64,000 nucleotides of DNA from Dyella mobilis (GTDB lineage: Bacteria; Pseudomonadota; Gammaproteobacteria; Xanthomonadales; Rhodanobacteraceae): NCBI RefSeq assembly GCF_016904945.1, contig NZ_JADIKF010000038.1, forward strand, positions 124,001-188,000, read 5' to 3'. This document shows positions 9,419-18,034 of this stretch, piece after piece. The number at the start of each line of letters is the position of its first letter. The stretch's first letter is position 1. Made by a program: the position numbers and the translations under genes. The notes under the pieces were generated by a model. It made no database searches, was not told the DNA's origin, and was given only the letters and a program-made list of their open reading frames with translations.

Positions 9419-9688
9419 ATGTCCGAGGCTACGAAGACTCCGTTCGAGCACGTCAACGACGTCATTGCGCAACTCAAGGAGATGCGCCACTATGCGGGGA
9501 ACAACGTCGAAACACTGACGGCGCAATGGCTGCTGTTCGACGGCGAACTGAAGAAGCTCAAGCAGGCCGGAGCGATCGAAACGCTGATGACGCGACAGAG
9601 CGAACTGCACGACGCCATGGACGAGCAGATCGCCGCCTTCGAGGAACTGCTGGTGAAGCTGCAGCCTCCTCCTCCCGCCGAGCCCTAG
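9419..9688 (+). CDS. Small helical hypothetical protein
   Basis: 89 residues, soluble, with no cysteine and no signal. The sequence is rich in Leu, Glu, Lys and Gln (VNDVIAQLKEMRHYAGNNVE, then QSELHDAMDEQIAAFEELLV), which predicts two long helices, possibly a coiled coil, ending in a proline-rich tail PPPPAEP. The ATG at 9419 follows GGAGATGCCGCC. It ends six bases before the stop of the convergent oxidoreductase gene. No family is recognised. Confidence 0.65.
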   Translation: MSEATKTPFEHVNDVIAQLKEMRHYAGNNVETLTAQWLLFDGELKKLKQAGAIETLMTRQSELHDAMDEQIAAFEELLVKLQPPPPAEP

Positions 9689-9694
9689 GCTCTT

Positions 9695-10894
9695 TCAAGT
9701 ATTGCGCATGCTCGCCATGATGCCGGCCAGCTGCCGCACCGCCGCTTCGGAGGCGGCGCGGTTGGGCGTGAGGTCGGCATTGTTGAAATTGCCGGTATCG
9801 CCCAGCACCTGCACCAGTACGCCGTCGCGGCGCGGCACCATGCTGAGGTTCTTCGCGTTGAGCGCGTAATTCACTTCAGGTTGCGGAATCAACCGTGCGG
9901 TCTGGCCGCGCACGGGAATGATCGAGTCGTCGTTGAACAATGCCCTGGCGCCGTAGCCCGTAGCGTTGATCAGAGTGCGCTCGGGCAATGCCTGCAACTC
10001 GCGCGGATGGACGAATTCGCGCACGGTGATTTTTCCGCCCGCGAGCAGAAAATCGGACATCAGCATGCGCGCATAGCTGGTGATGTTGAACATCATGATG
10101 CTGAAGCGGCGTGCCGGCAACGGAAACGGCGTGCTGCCGAGGGGAAGCGTGACGGAGCCCGGCCCCAGATCGCTGATGCGATCGCTCAGATCGCCGTAGT
10201 CGGGCTCATCGGAAACGACGTCTTTTTGCTGGCCAGGAGCGGTATCGAGCAGGTGATAGCCGTCGATCCATTCGATCGGATCGCCGGGCAAGCCCAGCAT
10301 GCTCTGGTACTGGGCATACGAGATGCGCGCCATGGTTTCCCAGCGGTCGCCGAATTCGGCGGCGTGCTGCGCATCGCAGATGCGCGAATCGGGCGTCCAC
10401 AGGCCGGTGGCACGCATCGAAAACACATCCGGCGGCAGCGCCTTGGCGTAGATGCGCACCGACAAGCCGGCACGCTGCGCCAGCAAGGCCGAAGTAAGTC
10501 CCAACGCGCCGCAGCCGATGACGCCCAGTTCACGCACGCCGGTGGTCTGCGCCATGCGCACGGCAAGCGTGCTCGAACCCCACGACAGCGACCAACCGCT
10601 GCCGCCGTGTCCGTAGTTGTGCACGATGGCTTTCTCGCCCAGCTTTTCCAGCTCGATGCGCGGGCCTGCCGCACGGAATGGACGCGTGCACACATAGACA
10701 CCGGTAATGCGGTCCACCTCGGCCCTGACCGGCGCCAGCTCCGCCATGCCCGATGCCAGTTGCGCAGCGCGCGGAACCGCCGACTTCGCGCTCGGCATGA
10801 CCGCCTGGCGGACGCAACCGGCAAGCGTGGCGGTGGAAGCGAGCGCGAGCGTCGTGCTCGCGTGGCGCAGAAATTGACGTCGTTGCACGGACAC
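9695..10894 (-). CDS. Tat-exported FAD-dependent oxidase, D-amino-acid oxidase-like
   Basis: 399 residues. The N terminus has a twin-arginine segment RRQFLRHAS, a hydrophobic stretch and a lipobox-like ATLAGC, so it is probably exported folded by Tat and perhaps lipidated. Downstream are LGVIGCGALGLTSALLAQ (Rossmann dinucleotide motif), TGLWTPDSR, LINATGYGARALF and RRDGVLVQVLGDTGNFNN near the C terminus, in the order found in DAO-family FAD oxidases acting on D-amino acids or related amines. Two in-frame GTG codons (10894, 10888) follow AAGGGG; either may start. It converges on the gene at 9419 and diverges from the GH26 gene. Confidence 0.82.
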   Translation of the reverse strand: MSVQRRQFLRHASTTLALASTATLAGCVRQAVMPSAKSAVPRAAQLASGMAELAPVRAEVDRITGVYVCTRPFRAAGPRIELEKLGEKAIVHNYGHGGSGWSLSWGSSTLAVRMAQTTGVRELGVIGCGALGLTSALLAQRAGLSVRIYAKALPPDVFSMRATGLWTPDSRICDAQHAAEFGDRWETMARISYAQYQSMLGLPGDPIEWIDGYHLLDTAPGQQKDVVSDEPDYGDLSDRISDLGPGSVTLPLGSTPFPLPARRFSIMMFNITSYARMLMSDFLLAGGKITVREFVHPRELQALPERTLINATGYGARALFNDDSIIPVRGQTARLIPQPEVNYALNAKNLSMVPRRDGVLVQVLGDTGNFNNADLTPNRAASEAAVRQLAGIMASMRNT

Positions 10895-11208
10895 ATTCCC
10901 CTTCGATGTGGAAACAACGCGAGTCGCGGCCGAATGCGCGAAGTATAGGCTTGCGCGAGGCTGTCGCCGTGAAAGCCGGAAAGAAACAATGCTCTTCACG
11001 CCACCTCGACGCAGTCGAAAACATTGCGCTCGCCGCCTAGCGATTTCGTGACGGTAAACGGTCAGATCACTGTCACGACAGCCGCAAGGATGTGACGGCG
11101 CAAGCAGGAAGCCGGGCTCGCAACACTGGCCAGTCAACGCGCAAGCGTGGCGCTTCGTTGATATCGGCTGTATTTGCGCGAGTCCACTCACTGACAGGAG
11201 ATTCGATC
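10895..11208. other. Divergent intergenic region (314 bases)
   Basis: The space between the oxidase gene and the GH26 gene holds no supported ORF. It must contain both promoters. A strong ribosome site CAGGAG lies just before the ATG at 11209. I saw no convincing operator palindrome. Confidence 0.5.
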
Positions 11209-12186
11209 ATGCCAAGCCGTATCGCTTTTCTAACTGTTGTCGGTTCGCTGTGCCTGCCTTTGCTCGTCAACAATGCCCTGGCCCAGACCATTCAACCACC
11301 CGCCAGCGGTGCTTACTTCGGCGCATGGGTCAATCCGCCCGGCACCAACGATCAGTTTCCCCAAGCCACCAAGAATCTGGAAACCGCCATCGGCCGTACC
11401 TTGGCGCTGCACATGCATTACTACGCGTGGCGCCTGAAGCCGGGCTCCGACACCCAAAGCTTTCCCGACTCGACCATGGAGGACGATGCCTTGAACGGCC
11501 GTACACCAGTGGTCACCTGGCATTGCGGCGACAGCGACGACAACGTGGTGGCCGGCGCGGACGACGCCTTGATCGAGAACACCGCCAATGCCATCAAGGC
11601 CTTCGGCCATCCGGTCTTCATCCGCTGGTATTGGGAGATGAATCTGCCGGACGCCAATCACCAGAATTGCCTCGGCACCAGCGGTGCCGCCGGTTATATC
11701 AAGGCGTGGCGCTATATTCACCAGATTTTCCAGAACCAGGGAGTGACCAATGTGACCTGGCTGTGGAATCCGAACCGCGCCGATGATTCCTCGGAAGACC
11801 CCATGCCCTACTATCCCGGCGACGACGTGGTCGACTGGATCGGCGTCGATGGCTACGACAAACAGGACGTCAACGACTTCGGCCCGATCTTCAGTCCCTT
11901 CTATGCGGAGTTCCAAAGCAAGGGCAAGCCCATGTTGATCTCGGAAACGGGCGAATGTCCCGCCGAGCAGGCCACCTACCTGGGCCTCGCTGCCGCGGAA
12001 CTCGAAGGCAAGCCCAATCCCGGCGGCTATGCCTTTCCGCTGGTGAAAGGTTTCATGTATTTCGACGCTGTAGGCAACTACGCAACGTGCGCGTGGACGT
12101 TGGGCACCGGTACTGGCGGAGGCGTCGATGCGTTCGGTGCGATGGGGGCGACCAGCTATTTCGCGCCGGTTCCTTCGAAGAATTGA
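11209..12186 (+). CDS. Secreted glycoside hydrolase family 26-like enzyme
   Basis: 325 residues with a signal peptide (MPSRIAFLTVVGSLCLPLLV then NNALAQ). The mature domain begins with SGAYFGAWV, a GH26-type opening, and contains PVFIRWYWEMNLPD, where the Glu fits the acid/base, and PMLISETGECP, where the second Glu fits the nucleophile. GH26 enzymes cut beta-mannan or beta-1,3-1,4-glucan outside the cytoplasm. The length fits a single catalytic domain without carbohydrate-binding modules. CAGGAG lies nine bases before the ATG. No transporter or second glycosidase is next to it, so it looks like a lone polysaccharide-degrading enzyme. Confidence 0.82.
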   Translation: MPSRIAFLTVVGSLCLPLLVNNALAQTIQPPASGAYFGAWVNPPGTNDQFPQATKNLETAIGRTLALHMHYYAWRLKPGSDTQSFPDSTMEDDALNGRTPVVTWHCGDSDDNVVAGADDALIENTANAIKAFGHPVFIRWYWEMNLPDANHQNCLGTSGAAGYIKAWRYIHQIFQNQGVTNVTWLWNPNRADDSSEDPMPYYPGDDVVDWIGVDGYDKQDVNDFGPIFSPFYAEFQSKGKPMLISETGECPAEQATYLGLAAAELEGKPNPGGYAFPLVKGFMYFDAVGNYATCAWTLGTGTGGGVDAFGAMGATSYFAPVPSKN

Positions 12187-12265
12187 GCTGCCGGTTTCGG
12201 CTGTGCCATGCTCTCTGGACAGACGGAACGCGCTGCCGAACGACCACCGCAAAAAGGGAACGCGC

Positions 12266-12658
12266 ATGAAAGCGCTTTTGTTGGCAATGCTCGGTTTGGC
12301 TTCGGCAAGCACAACGGCCAAGGACTCCTTTGACCAGCGCGTATCGACGGCCAGCAAGTTGGAAGAGACGCCGCAAGGCCAGGCATACGACAAGGTCCTG
12401 TATGGCGCCATTGGCAACGACGTGCAAAAGGCCATGGTCCTTTGCTTTCCGAAGGGCACAAAGGCAGACACCGGGCGCTTCACCTTGGTCGCAACCCTTT
12501 TGAGCAACGGTTCGGCCAGTGACATAGAGGTGCGGCCGGCCACGAAAATGGCCAAGTGCTTCGCAGCCAAATTCGCGGCCGCACCGTTCCCCGCACTGCC
12601 CGCCTATGCCAGTGAAGATGGGCTACCGATTTTCATGGACATGCAAATCACGCCTTAA
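12266..12658 (+). CDS. Small secreted hypothetical protein
   Basis: 130 residues with a short signal peptide (MKALLLAMLGLASASTTAKD). The mature part has two cysteines (MVLCFPKG and KMAKCFAAKF) that could form a disulfide, and the pattern FTLVATLLSNGSASDIEVRP is like small periplasmic proteins with a TonB-C-like or beta-sandwich core. AAAGGGA precedes the ATG. It follows the GH26 gene by 79 bases on the same strand. Function unknown. Confidence 0.7.
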   Translation: MKALLLAMLGLASASTTAKDSFDQRVSTASKLEETPQGQAYDKVLYGAIGNDVQKAMVLCFPKGTKADTGRFTLVATLLSNGSASDIEVRPATKMAKCFAAKFAAAPFPALPAYASEDGLPIFMDMQITP

Positions 12659-12725
12659 GACCATGCTTGCCCGAAGCTGAGACGTTATCCGGCGCGTTAC
12701 GAAACCGACGTGGAGCGAAAAGTCC

Positions 12726-13625
12726 ATGCAAGACACCACCGCGACCGCATCAGGGATACGAGAGCCTGGTGATTCGACTGTGGCTCCAAGCGCCGAGAAG
12801 GCGTCGGGCCGACACAAAGCGGTACGCACCGCCGCCGCAGGGCTTCCCGCGATGCGGTTCGCCGCGGCGACTTGGTGGGCCGTCGCCATGGCCGGCCAGG
12901 CCGCATTCGGCGCATACATCGTCGGCACTTATGGCGTCGCGACGCTGACCGGTCGCGTGGCGACCTGGAACCGCGTGTTTCCCACTGGCTATGTCCGCGA
13001 CCAGCCGCTGGCCAATCTGATCGTTGCCGTCCACGTACTGCTAGCCGCGATCGTCGCCTGCTGCGGAGGGCTGCAACTGATTCCCGCGCTGCGCCGCCAC
13101 GCACCGTGGTTCCACCGCTGGAATGGCCGCATCTACGCCACGGTTGCGATCATCGTCGGGCTGGCGGGACTGGTCATGATGGCAGCCGGTCGCGACCTCG
13201 TCGGCGCTTCGCAAAACGGGAACGTCGCCATCAACGGCGTGCTTTTGCTGGCATGCGCGGTGCTGGCGTGGCAGCGCGCACGCGCCGGCGATTTTGCGGC
13301 GCATCGGCGCTGGGCATTGCGGCTGTTCGTGCTCGCTGCCGGCGTGTGGCTTTTTCGTATTGGCTTGGCTTCGTGGATCGCCATCAACGGCGGCGTTGCC
13401 GGCTTCGATCCGCGAACGATGCGCGGACCGGCATTGCTTGCATTGGCAGCTGGCGAATGGATCGTGCCGCTGCTGGTGCTCGAGGCCTATCTGCGCGCCG
13501 AAAAGGCACGCGCCGCGGCGGGTCGCTACGCGGTTGCCACGCTGCTCGTGGCGTTGGCGGCATTGACCGGCTTTGGCGTCTATCGTGCACTGATCGGCAT
13601 GTGGTTGCCGTTGATGCTTTCGTGA
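12726..13625 (+). CDS. DUF2306-family membrane protein
   Basis: 299 residues with about seven transmembrane segments after a 40-residue hydrophilic N-terminal tail. Paired His-Arg-Trp motifs occur in loops (WFHRWNGRIY and AAHRRWALRLF), which is the usual mark of DUF2306 proteins. Family members are uncharacterised inner-membrane proteins, and the conserved histidines suggest metal or heme binding, which is inference. An ATG at 12852 would remove most of the tail and is a possible alternative start. It is followed at 13686 by a GNAT gene on the same strand. Confidence 0.8.
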   Translation: MQDTTATASGIREPGDSTVAPSAEKASGRHKAVRTAAAGLPAMRFAAATWWAVAMAGQAAFGAYIVGTYGVATLTGRVATWNRVFPTGYVRDQPLANLIVAVHVLLAAIVACCGGLQLIPALRRHAPWFHRWNGRIYATVAIIVGLAGLVMMAAGRDLVGASQNGNVAINGVLLLACAVLAWQRARAGDFAAHRRWALRLFVLAAGVWLFRIGLASWIAINGGVAGFDPRTMRGPALLALAAGEWIVPLLVLEAYLRAEKARAAAGRYAVATLLVALAALTGFGVYRALIGMWLPLMLS

Positions 13626-13685
13626 TCGCCGCAGCGAAGCGCCACAGAAAAGTTCGATGATCTGCCATAGCAGGATACGCAAGCC

Positions 13686-14162
13686 ATGCACACTCGCGCA
13701 CCCGTCTTCGTTATCCGCGAAGACGATCTGACCGGTCCATTCACCCAGGATCTGCTGACCTTTCACTTGCGGGAAATGCACGCCAGCTCGCCGGCAGGCA
13801 GCGTGTTCGCGCTCGATCTCTCCGGCTTGAAGGAACCGAATGTCACCGTCTGGAGTGCATGGCTCGACGACCGGATCGTATCGGTGGGCGCACTGCGGGA
13901 TCTAGGGGACGCCACCGGCGAGCTGAAATCCATGCGCACTCATCCGGATCGCGTGCGGCTGGGCGGTGCCGCGGCCATTCTGGAGCACATCATCGGCGTA
14001 GGAAGGGAGCGCGGCATGAAACGGCTAAGCCTGGAGACCGGCAGCGGTGCGCCGTTCGAACCGGCGCTTACCCTGTACCGCAAGCGCGGATTCAAGCAAG
14101 GCGAAGCGTTTGCTGATTACACGCCCAGTGCCTTCAACCAGTTCCTCCATTTGGAACTTTAG
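13686..14162 (+). CDS. GNAT-family N-acetyltransferase
   Basis: 158 residues with the GNAT fold pattern: a strand SVGALRDLG, then GELKSMRTHPDRVRLGGAAA, where the acetyl-CoA pyrophosphate loop R-x-G-G-A-A is visible, and the C-terminal PALTLYRKRGFKQGEAFADY, the usual tyrosine-containing end of the fold. It resembles YsnE/PsiE-type acetyltransferases with an unknown small-molecule acceptor. It ends just before a strong hairpin at 14211 that separates it from the convergent serine hydrolase gene. Confidence 0.88.
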   Translation: MHTRAPVFVIREDDLTGPFTQDLLTFHLREMHASSPAGSVFALDLSGLKEPNVTVWSAWLDDRIVSVGALRDLGDATGELKSMRTHPDRVRLGGAAAILEHIIGVGRERGMKRLSLETGSGAPFEPALTLYRKRGFKQGEAFADYTPSAFNQFLHLEL

Positions 14163-14210
14163 CTTCTGCACGTCTTGCCCTATGCGCTCGCGTAGCAGGT
14201 GTCGCTGCTA

Positions 14211-14239
14211 GCCGGGCGTGAGGTTCTTCCACGCCCGGC
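14211..14239. terminator. Hairpin terminator between convergent genes
   Basis: A perfect 10-base inverted repeat, GCCGGGCGTG and CACGCCCGGC, with a nine-base loop lies in the 113-base gap between the GNAT gene and the convergent serine hydrolase gene. It is followed by a short T-containing stretch on the plus strand. It probably ends transcription from both sides. Confidence 0.7.
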
Positions 14240-14275
14240 CACCATTTTCCCGCTATTAGCGATCAACCAATTTCT

Positions 14276-15430
14276 TCAAATCCCGGTCGGCATGGGTTGC
14301 TTGCGGTAAGCCTGCAGCACCTCAAGCGCCAACATCGGAGGCGATGACCCTTGCAGGTTGGTCAGCACGATCGTCGTGATGTGGCTCTTGGGAAGCGTAA
14401 CGATCCACACTGCCGCTCCGCCGCCCGAGGATACGGTGGGCTCGCCTGTTCCCGGGAACGGGTCGGGGATCAATCCCAATCCGAAGTCGCCCGCTTTACC
14501 ATCGCGCAACTTGTAGGCTTCGCCCATCATCGCCAGCGTCTGCGGCTTGATGACTTTTCCGCTCCAAAGCGCGGACTCCCAGCGCACCATGTCCTGGATG
14601 TTGCCATTGAGGCCCGCGGCAGGCGTCAGCCATTCGGGAACCGCTTTGGACCCAAATGCGTGAATGCCGGTCTTGGACATCACCGGTTCGCCTTTCGCGT
14701 CGATCTGCAGCTTCAAGCGATCGGAGGTCGGTTCCACCGCCGTATAAAGCGAGGCACGACCAGGGACCACCGTCCAGGCATCGCCCCACTGCATGTCGGT
14801 AATGCCCTGCGGTTTCAGCAGCCGGTCTTCGATGTATTGCTTGTACGGCTTGCCGGTCACGCGTTCGATGATGTCGCCGAGCAGCATGAACTCGGTCTGG
14901 TTGTAGACCGTCTTCACGCCAGGCTGCCCGACGGGACGCGTCACCAACAGCTTCATCAGATCGGCTTGTGTGCCCGCCAGCGGCGTGACATTGACGTTGT
15001 CGGCGGCGTCTCCATCGGGCAGGCCCGAGGTATGCGACAGGCAATGCCGGACGGTGACCGCCCCCCAACTGGCCGGGAGCTCCGGCAGATAGTCACGAAC
15101 GGATTTGTCCAGCGACACCTTGCCGTCCTCCACCAGTGCCATGATGGCTACGGAGGTGAATTCCTTGGTGGTGGAAGCAAGCGTATACAGCGTCTTGTCC
15201 GTAACGGGCACGTTCAACTCGACACTGGCCAGACCGTAACTGGCTTCCTTGACCAACTTGCCGTCCTTGATCACAGCCACCGAGGCGCCGGGGATCTTTT
15301 TTTGCTGCATGTACTGCCTTACCACCCGATCAACGTCGTCGCCACCCGCTTGCTCCGTGGCTGACGCTGCCGTTGCGTGCATGGTCGCCAAGGAAAAAAC
15401 GAGCGCGGCCGCCAACGTGACTTTTGACAT
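14276..15430 (-). CDS. Secreted serine hydrolase, beta-lactamase/class C fold
   Basis: 384 residues with a signal peptide (MSKVTLAAALVFSLATMHAT). The penicillin-binding-protein fold motifs are present: the nucleophile S86-T-T-K89, Y176 in TVYNQTEFMLLG, and LSHTSGLPDGD. A C-terminal glycine-rich SSGGGAAVWI replaces the K-T-G box. Such periplasmic enzymes include peptidases, esterases and beta-lactamase relatives, and the exact substrate cannot be told. It is one of three members of the family in this window, the others being at 30008 and 31652. Confidence 0.88.
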   Translation of the reverse strand: MSKVTLAAALVFSLATMHATAASATEQAGGDDVDRVVRQYMQQKKIPGASVAVIKDGKLVKEASYGLASVELNVPVTDKTLYTLASTTKEFTSVAIMALVEDGKVSLDKSVRDYLPELPASWGAVTVRHCLSHTSGLPDGDAADNVNVTPLAGTQADLMKLLVTRPVGQPGVKTVYNQTEFMLLGDIIERVTGKPYKQYIEDRLLKPQGITDMQWGDAWTVVPGRASLYTAVEPTSDRLKLQIDAKGEPVMSKTGIHAFGSKAVPEWLTPAAGLNGNIQDMVRWESALWSGKVIKPQTLAMMGEAYKLRDGKAGDFGLGLIPDPFPGTGEPTVSSGGGAAVWIVTLPKSHITTIVLTNLQGSSPPMLALEVLQAYRKQPMPTGI

Positions 15431-15613
15431 AAATGGAGCCCCTTTTGATGACCAGGCGCCTAATCGCCCGGCTCGCTGATATCAAAGCGCACCAGCACTC
15501 GGTGCGTATGTGCCGGAGGATGCATTGACTACGGTCGCATAGCCCCGCGATATTGAATGCCTGGACTCAGTTGTAGAGTGTCACCCACTTCCACGACTCA
15601 CCCGCGCGAGAAA

Positions 15614-16171
15614 ATGCAACCAGGCGATCGCACCAAGATCATTCGCGGCAGAACGCCGGAATCGGCAAAGATGGTCGCCGATGTCAAAAGAGCGGGACTG
15701 ATCACCGCCGCGCTCAACCGTTTGACATTCAGCGACGGCGACGACATTCGCACCCTGTTCGGCGAACTCATCGGCAAACCGGTCGACCCGGGCTTCACCC
15801 TGATCCCGCCTTTCTACACTTCCGGCGGAGATGAGATAAGCGTGGGGCGAAATGTCTTCATCAACCAGAACTGCACGTTCTACGACCTGGGCGGCCTGCA
15901 CATCGGCGACGACGTGATGATCGGGCCGAATGTCAGCATCATCACGTCGGGCCATCCGCTAGATCCGGCGCAACGCCGGTCGGTTACGATCGGCAAGCGG
16001 ATCGTGATCGAACGGAACGTCTGGATCGCGGCCGGCGCTACGATTCTTGGCGGGGTAACGGTGGGCGAGAATGCCGTCGTCGCAGCAGGCTCGGTGGTCA
16101 CCCGGGATGTGCCTCCCAACAGCCTCGTTGGCGGCAATCCCGCGCGTTTCATCCGCTCCGTTCACGAATAG
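15614..16171 (+). CDS. Hexapeptide-repeat acetyltransferase, maltose/galactoside O-acetyltransferase-like
   Basis: 185 residues. The N-terminal helical part (SAKMVADVKRAGLITAALNR) leads into a left-handed beta-helix with hexapeptide repeats: VGRNVFINQNCTFYD, IGDDVMIGPNVSIIT, then SGHPLDPAQR, where the catalytic His lies, and IERNVWIAAGATILGG ending in GGNPARFIR. This is the LacA/Maa/NodL order, and these trimers acetylate sugars with acetyl-CoA. The start at 15614 is weakly supported; an ATG at 15557 would add 19 unlikely residues. Confidence 0.88.
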   Translation: MQPGDRTKIIRGRTPESAKMVADVKRAGLITAALNRLTFSDGDDIRTLFGELIGKPVDPGFTLIPPFYTSGGDEISVGRNVFINQNCTFYDLGGLHIGDDVMIGPNVSIITSGHPLDPAQRRSVTIGKRIVIERNVWIAAGATILGGVTVGENAVVAAGSVVTRDVPPNSLVGGNPARFIRSVHE

Positions 16172-16264
16172 ATCGCTAGGACATCGATGCTTCGCCACGT
16201 GTCAGCCTGAGGCAACAGCTCCGACCCGAAAGGGATATTTCCAGCCACAACCAGAGGAAGGTCA

Positions 16265-17041
16265 ATGAAACGTGCAGCACCCTCGATGCACCTGCGTGAT
16301 GGTCTGGCTCGCTTTGCACTGATGTGCATACTGCTCTCGATCGCCGCGCACGCCGCCGCCTACCTGATCCACGAATATGCACATAGCGTGCTGGCGTGGT
16401 CGCTTGGCTGGATGTCCTCGCCGTTCGGGATCGACTATGGGAGCCCCACGCTGTCCAACGTCATTTTTCTTGGCGACGTTTCCGACAACGTGAGCTACAC
16501 CCCGATCTTCGCCAGTGGCCATCGCGTCGCTGCTGCCATGATCGCGCTCGCCGGCACCTTCCTCGGCAATGGCCTCGGTTACCTGCTGGCCATGGCCGCT
16601 TTCTATCGCCTGGCCAATCGCCGCTGGGCCGCACTCGCCTGTTTCTGGTTCGCGCTGATGTGCGCCGGTAATGTATGGAGCTACGTGCCCATGCGGGTTT
16701 TTGCCACCCATGCGGACATGGCGCTCGCTGCCCAGGGGTTGGGATTGCCGGGCTGGGGCCTGCTGTTGTGCCTGCTTCTGCCCGCCGGCTGGATCATCTG
16801 GCATTTCCTGGCGCGGCTGTTTCCAGCCGCATGCCTGGCAACCACCGGCCATTCGACAGCAAGCCGCGTTACATTGATCGCCATGGGGGCGTTCTGGTTC
16901 TTTTCGTTCTTCGTCGGCGACGAGCAGGGTGGCGCATACGGCTCGATCGCGCAGGTCCTGTCGATGCTGTCTGGCTATGCGCTATTCCCTCTCTACGTCG
17001 CGGCATTGTCCAGCGCGACGTTGCGGGAAGCCGTCGAATAG
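16265..17041 (+). CDS. Polytopic membrane protein with HEYAH zinc-protease motif (M50-like)
   Basis: 258 residues with six or seven hydrophobic segments. Inside the first helix is LIHEYAHSVLAWSLGW, an HExxH metal site (H36, E37, H40) placed as in site-2 (M50) proteases. A later helix carries ACFWFALMCAGNVWSYVPMR, whose Asn-containing segment could supply a further ligand, although the canonical LDG or NPDG motif of M50 is not seen. It may therefore be a divergent intramembrane protease or an inactive relative. AGAGGAAGG precedes the ATG. No substrate or partner gene is adjacent. Confidence 0.7.
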   Translation: MKRAAPSMHLRDGLARFALMCILLSIAAHAAAYLIHEYAHSVLAWSLGWMSSPFGIDYGSPTLSNVIFLGDVSDNVSYTPIFASGHRVAAAMIALAGTFLGNGLGYLLAMAAFYRLANRRWAALACFWFALMCAGNVWSYVPMRVFATHADMALAAQGLGLPGWGLLLCLLLPAGWIIWHFLARLFPAACLATTGHSTASRVTLIAMGAFWFFSFFVGDEQGGAYGSIAQVLSMLSGYALFPLYVAALSSATLREAVE

Positions 17042-17112
17042 GCGTGTCCATTTCGGCTTGCCACATTCGTCGTAGAGATCAGAGGGCTGTCCTCTACTTG
17101 CGGAGTTAATCC

Positions 17113-17559
17113 ATGTCGACTCAAACCGTGCGGCTCCACCGCGTTCTCCGTGCCAAGCCCGAGCGGGTCTATCGCGCCTTCCTGGATGCCGAAGCCCTGG
17201 CCAAGTGGTTGCCGCCCAACGGCTTTACCGGCAAGGTCCACGCGCTGGATGCCAAGGTGGGGGGGAACTACCGGATGTCCTTCACCAACTTCACCACCGG
17301 CGGCGGCCACTCGTTCGGCGGCGAATACCTGGAGCTGGTGCCCAACGAGCGGCTTCGCTACACGGGCGTATTCGACGATCCGAATCTGCCGGGGACCATG
17401 CAGACAACGGTATCGCTGCGCGAGGTTTTCTGCGGTACGGAGCTGACCGTGGTGCAGGAAGGTATTCCGCCGATGATTCCCGCGGAGGCGTGCTATCTGG
17501 GCTGGCAGGAGTCGCTGGTGTTGCTGGCGCAGCTGGTCGAAGCCGAAATTCGTCAGTAA
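17113..17559 (+). CDS. SRPBCC/AHSA1-family protein
   Basis: 148 residues with the AHSA1 pattern: VRLHRVLRAKPERVYRAFLD, EALAKWLPPNGFTG, GGNYRMSFTNF and GGEYLELVPNERLRYTGVFD, ending in LGWQESLVLLAQLVEAEI. These proteins form a hydrophobic ligand-binding cup; members bind lipids or polyketides or act as Hsp90-activator relatives. The ligand is unknown. It is immediately followed by a GFA-family gene on the same strand (37-base gap), so the two are probably cotranscribed. Confidence 0.88.
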   Translation: MSTQTVRLHRVLRAKPERVYRAFLDAEALAKWLPPNGFTGKVHALDAKVGGNYRMSFTNFTTGGGHSFGGEYLELVPNERLRYTGVFDDPNLPGTMQTTVSLREVFCGTELTVVQEGIPPMIPAEACYLGWQESLVLLAQLVEAEIRQ

Positions 17560-17596
17560 CTAGCGCTCGTCGCCGGTTCAACCATTGGGTCTGCCC

Positions 17597-17992
17597 ATGA
17601 CTAAACGCATCGCCTCATGCAGCTGCGGCCAGCTGTCCGTGACGACATCCGAAGACCCCATCCGGGTGTCGATTTGCCACTGCCTCGACTGCCAGCGCCG
17701 ATCCGGCAGCGTGTTCGCCGTACAGGCGCGTTTTCGCCGGGACGGCCTGGAGCTGTCGGGCACGTCGACCCGGTATGTTCGGATCAGCGACGAGGGCAAT
17801 AGAGCCCACTTCGAGTTCTGCCCTCACTGCGGCACCACGGTTTACTACGTCACCGAAGGTAATGAGGATCTCGTCGCCATTCCCGTAGGTGCGTTCGCGG
17901 ACCCGCGCTTTCCCGCGCCCGTCGCATCCAATTACGAAGAACGGATGCACGGCTGGGTATCGATGCCTGCAGACATTGAACATCATTACTAG
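17597..17992 (+). CDS. GFA (glutathione-dependent formaldehyde-activating) family protein
   Basis: 131 residues with the zinc-binding cysteine pattern of GFA proteins: ASCSCGQLSV near the start, ICHCLDCQRRSGS in the middle and FEFCPHCGTTVYY later, then VGAFADPRFP. Family members bind zinc; some add glutathione to formaldehyde, and most are uncharacterised. ATG at 17597 begins MTKRIASC. It follows the SRPBCC gene and precedes a secreted hypothetical gene. Confidence 0.87.
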   Translation: MTKRIASCSCGQLSVTTSEDPIRVSICHCLDCQRRSGSVFAVQARFRRDGLELSGTSTRYVRISDEGNRAHFEFCPHCGTTVYYVTEGNEDLVAIPVGAFADPRFPAPVASNYEERMHGWVSMPADIEHHY

Positions 17993-18034
17993 TTAATTTC
18001 GTCGCTGCGATCGATCACATCAAGGAGGAGCAAC

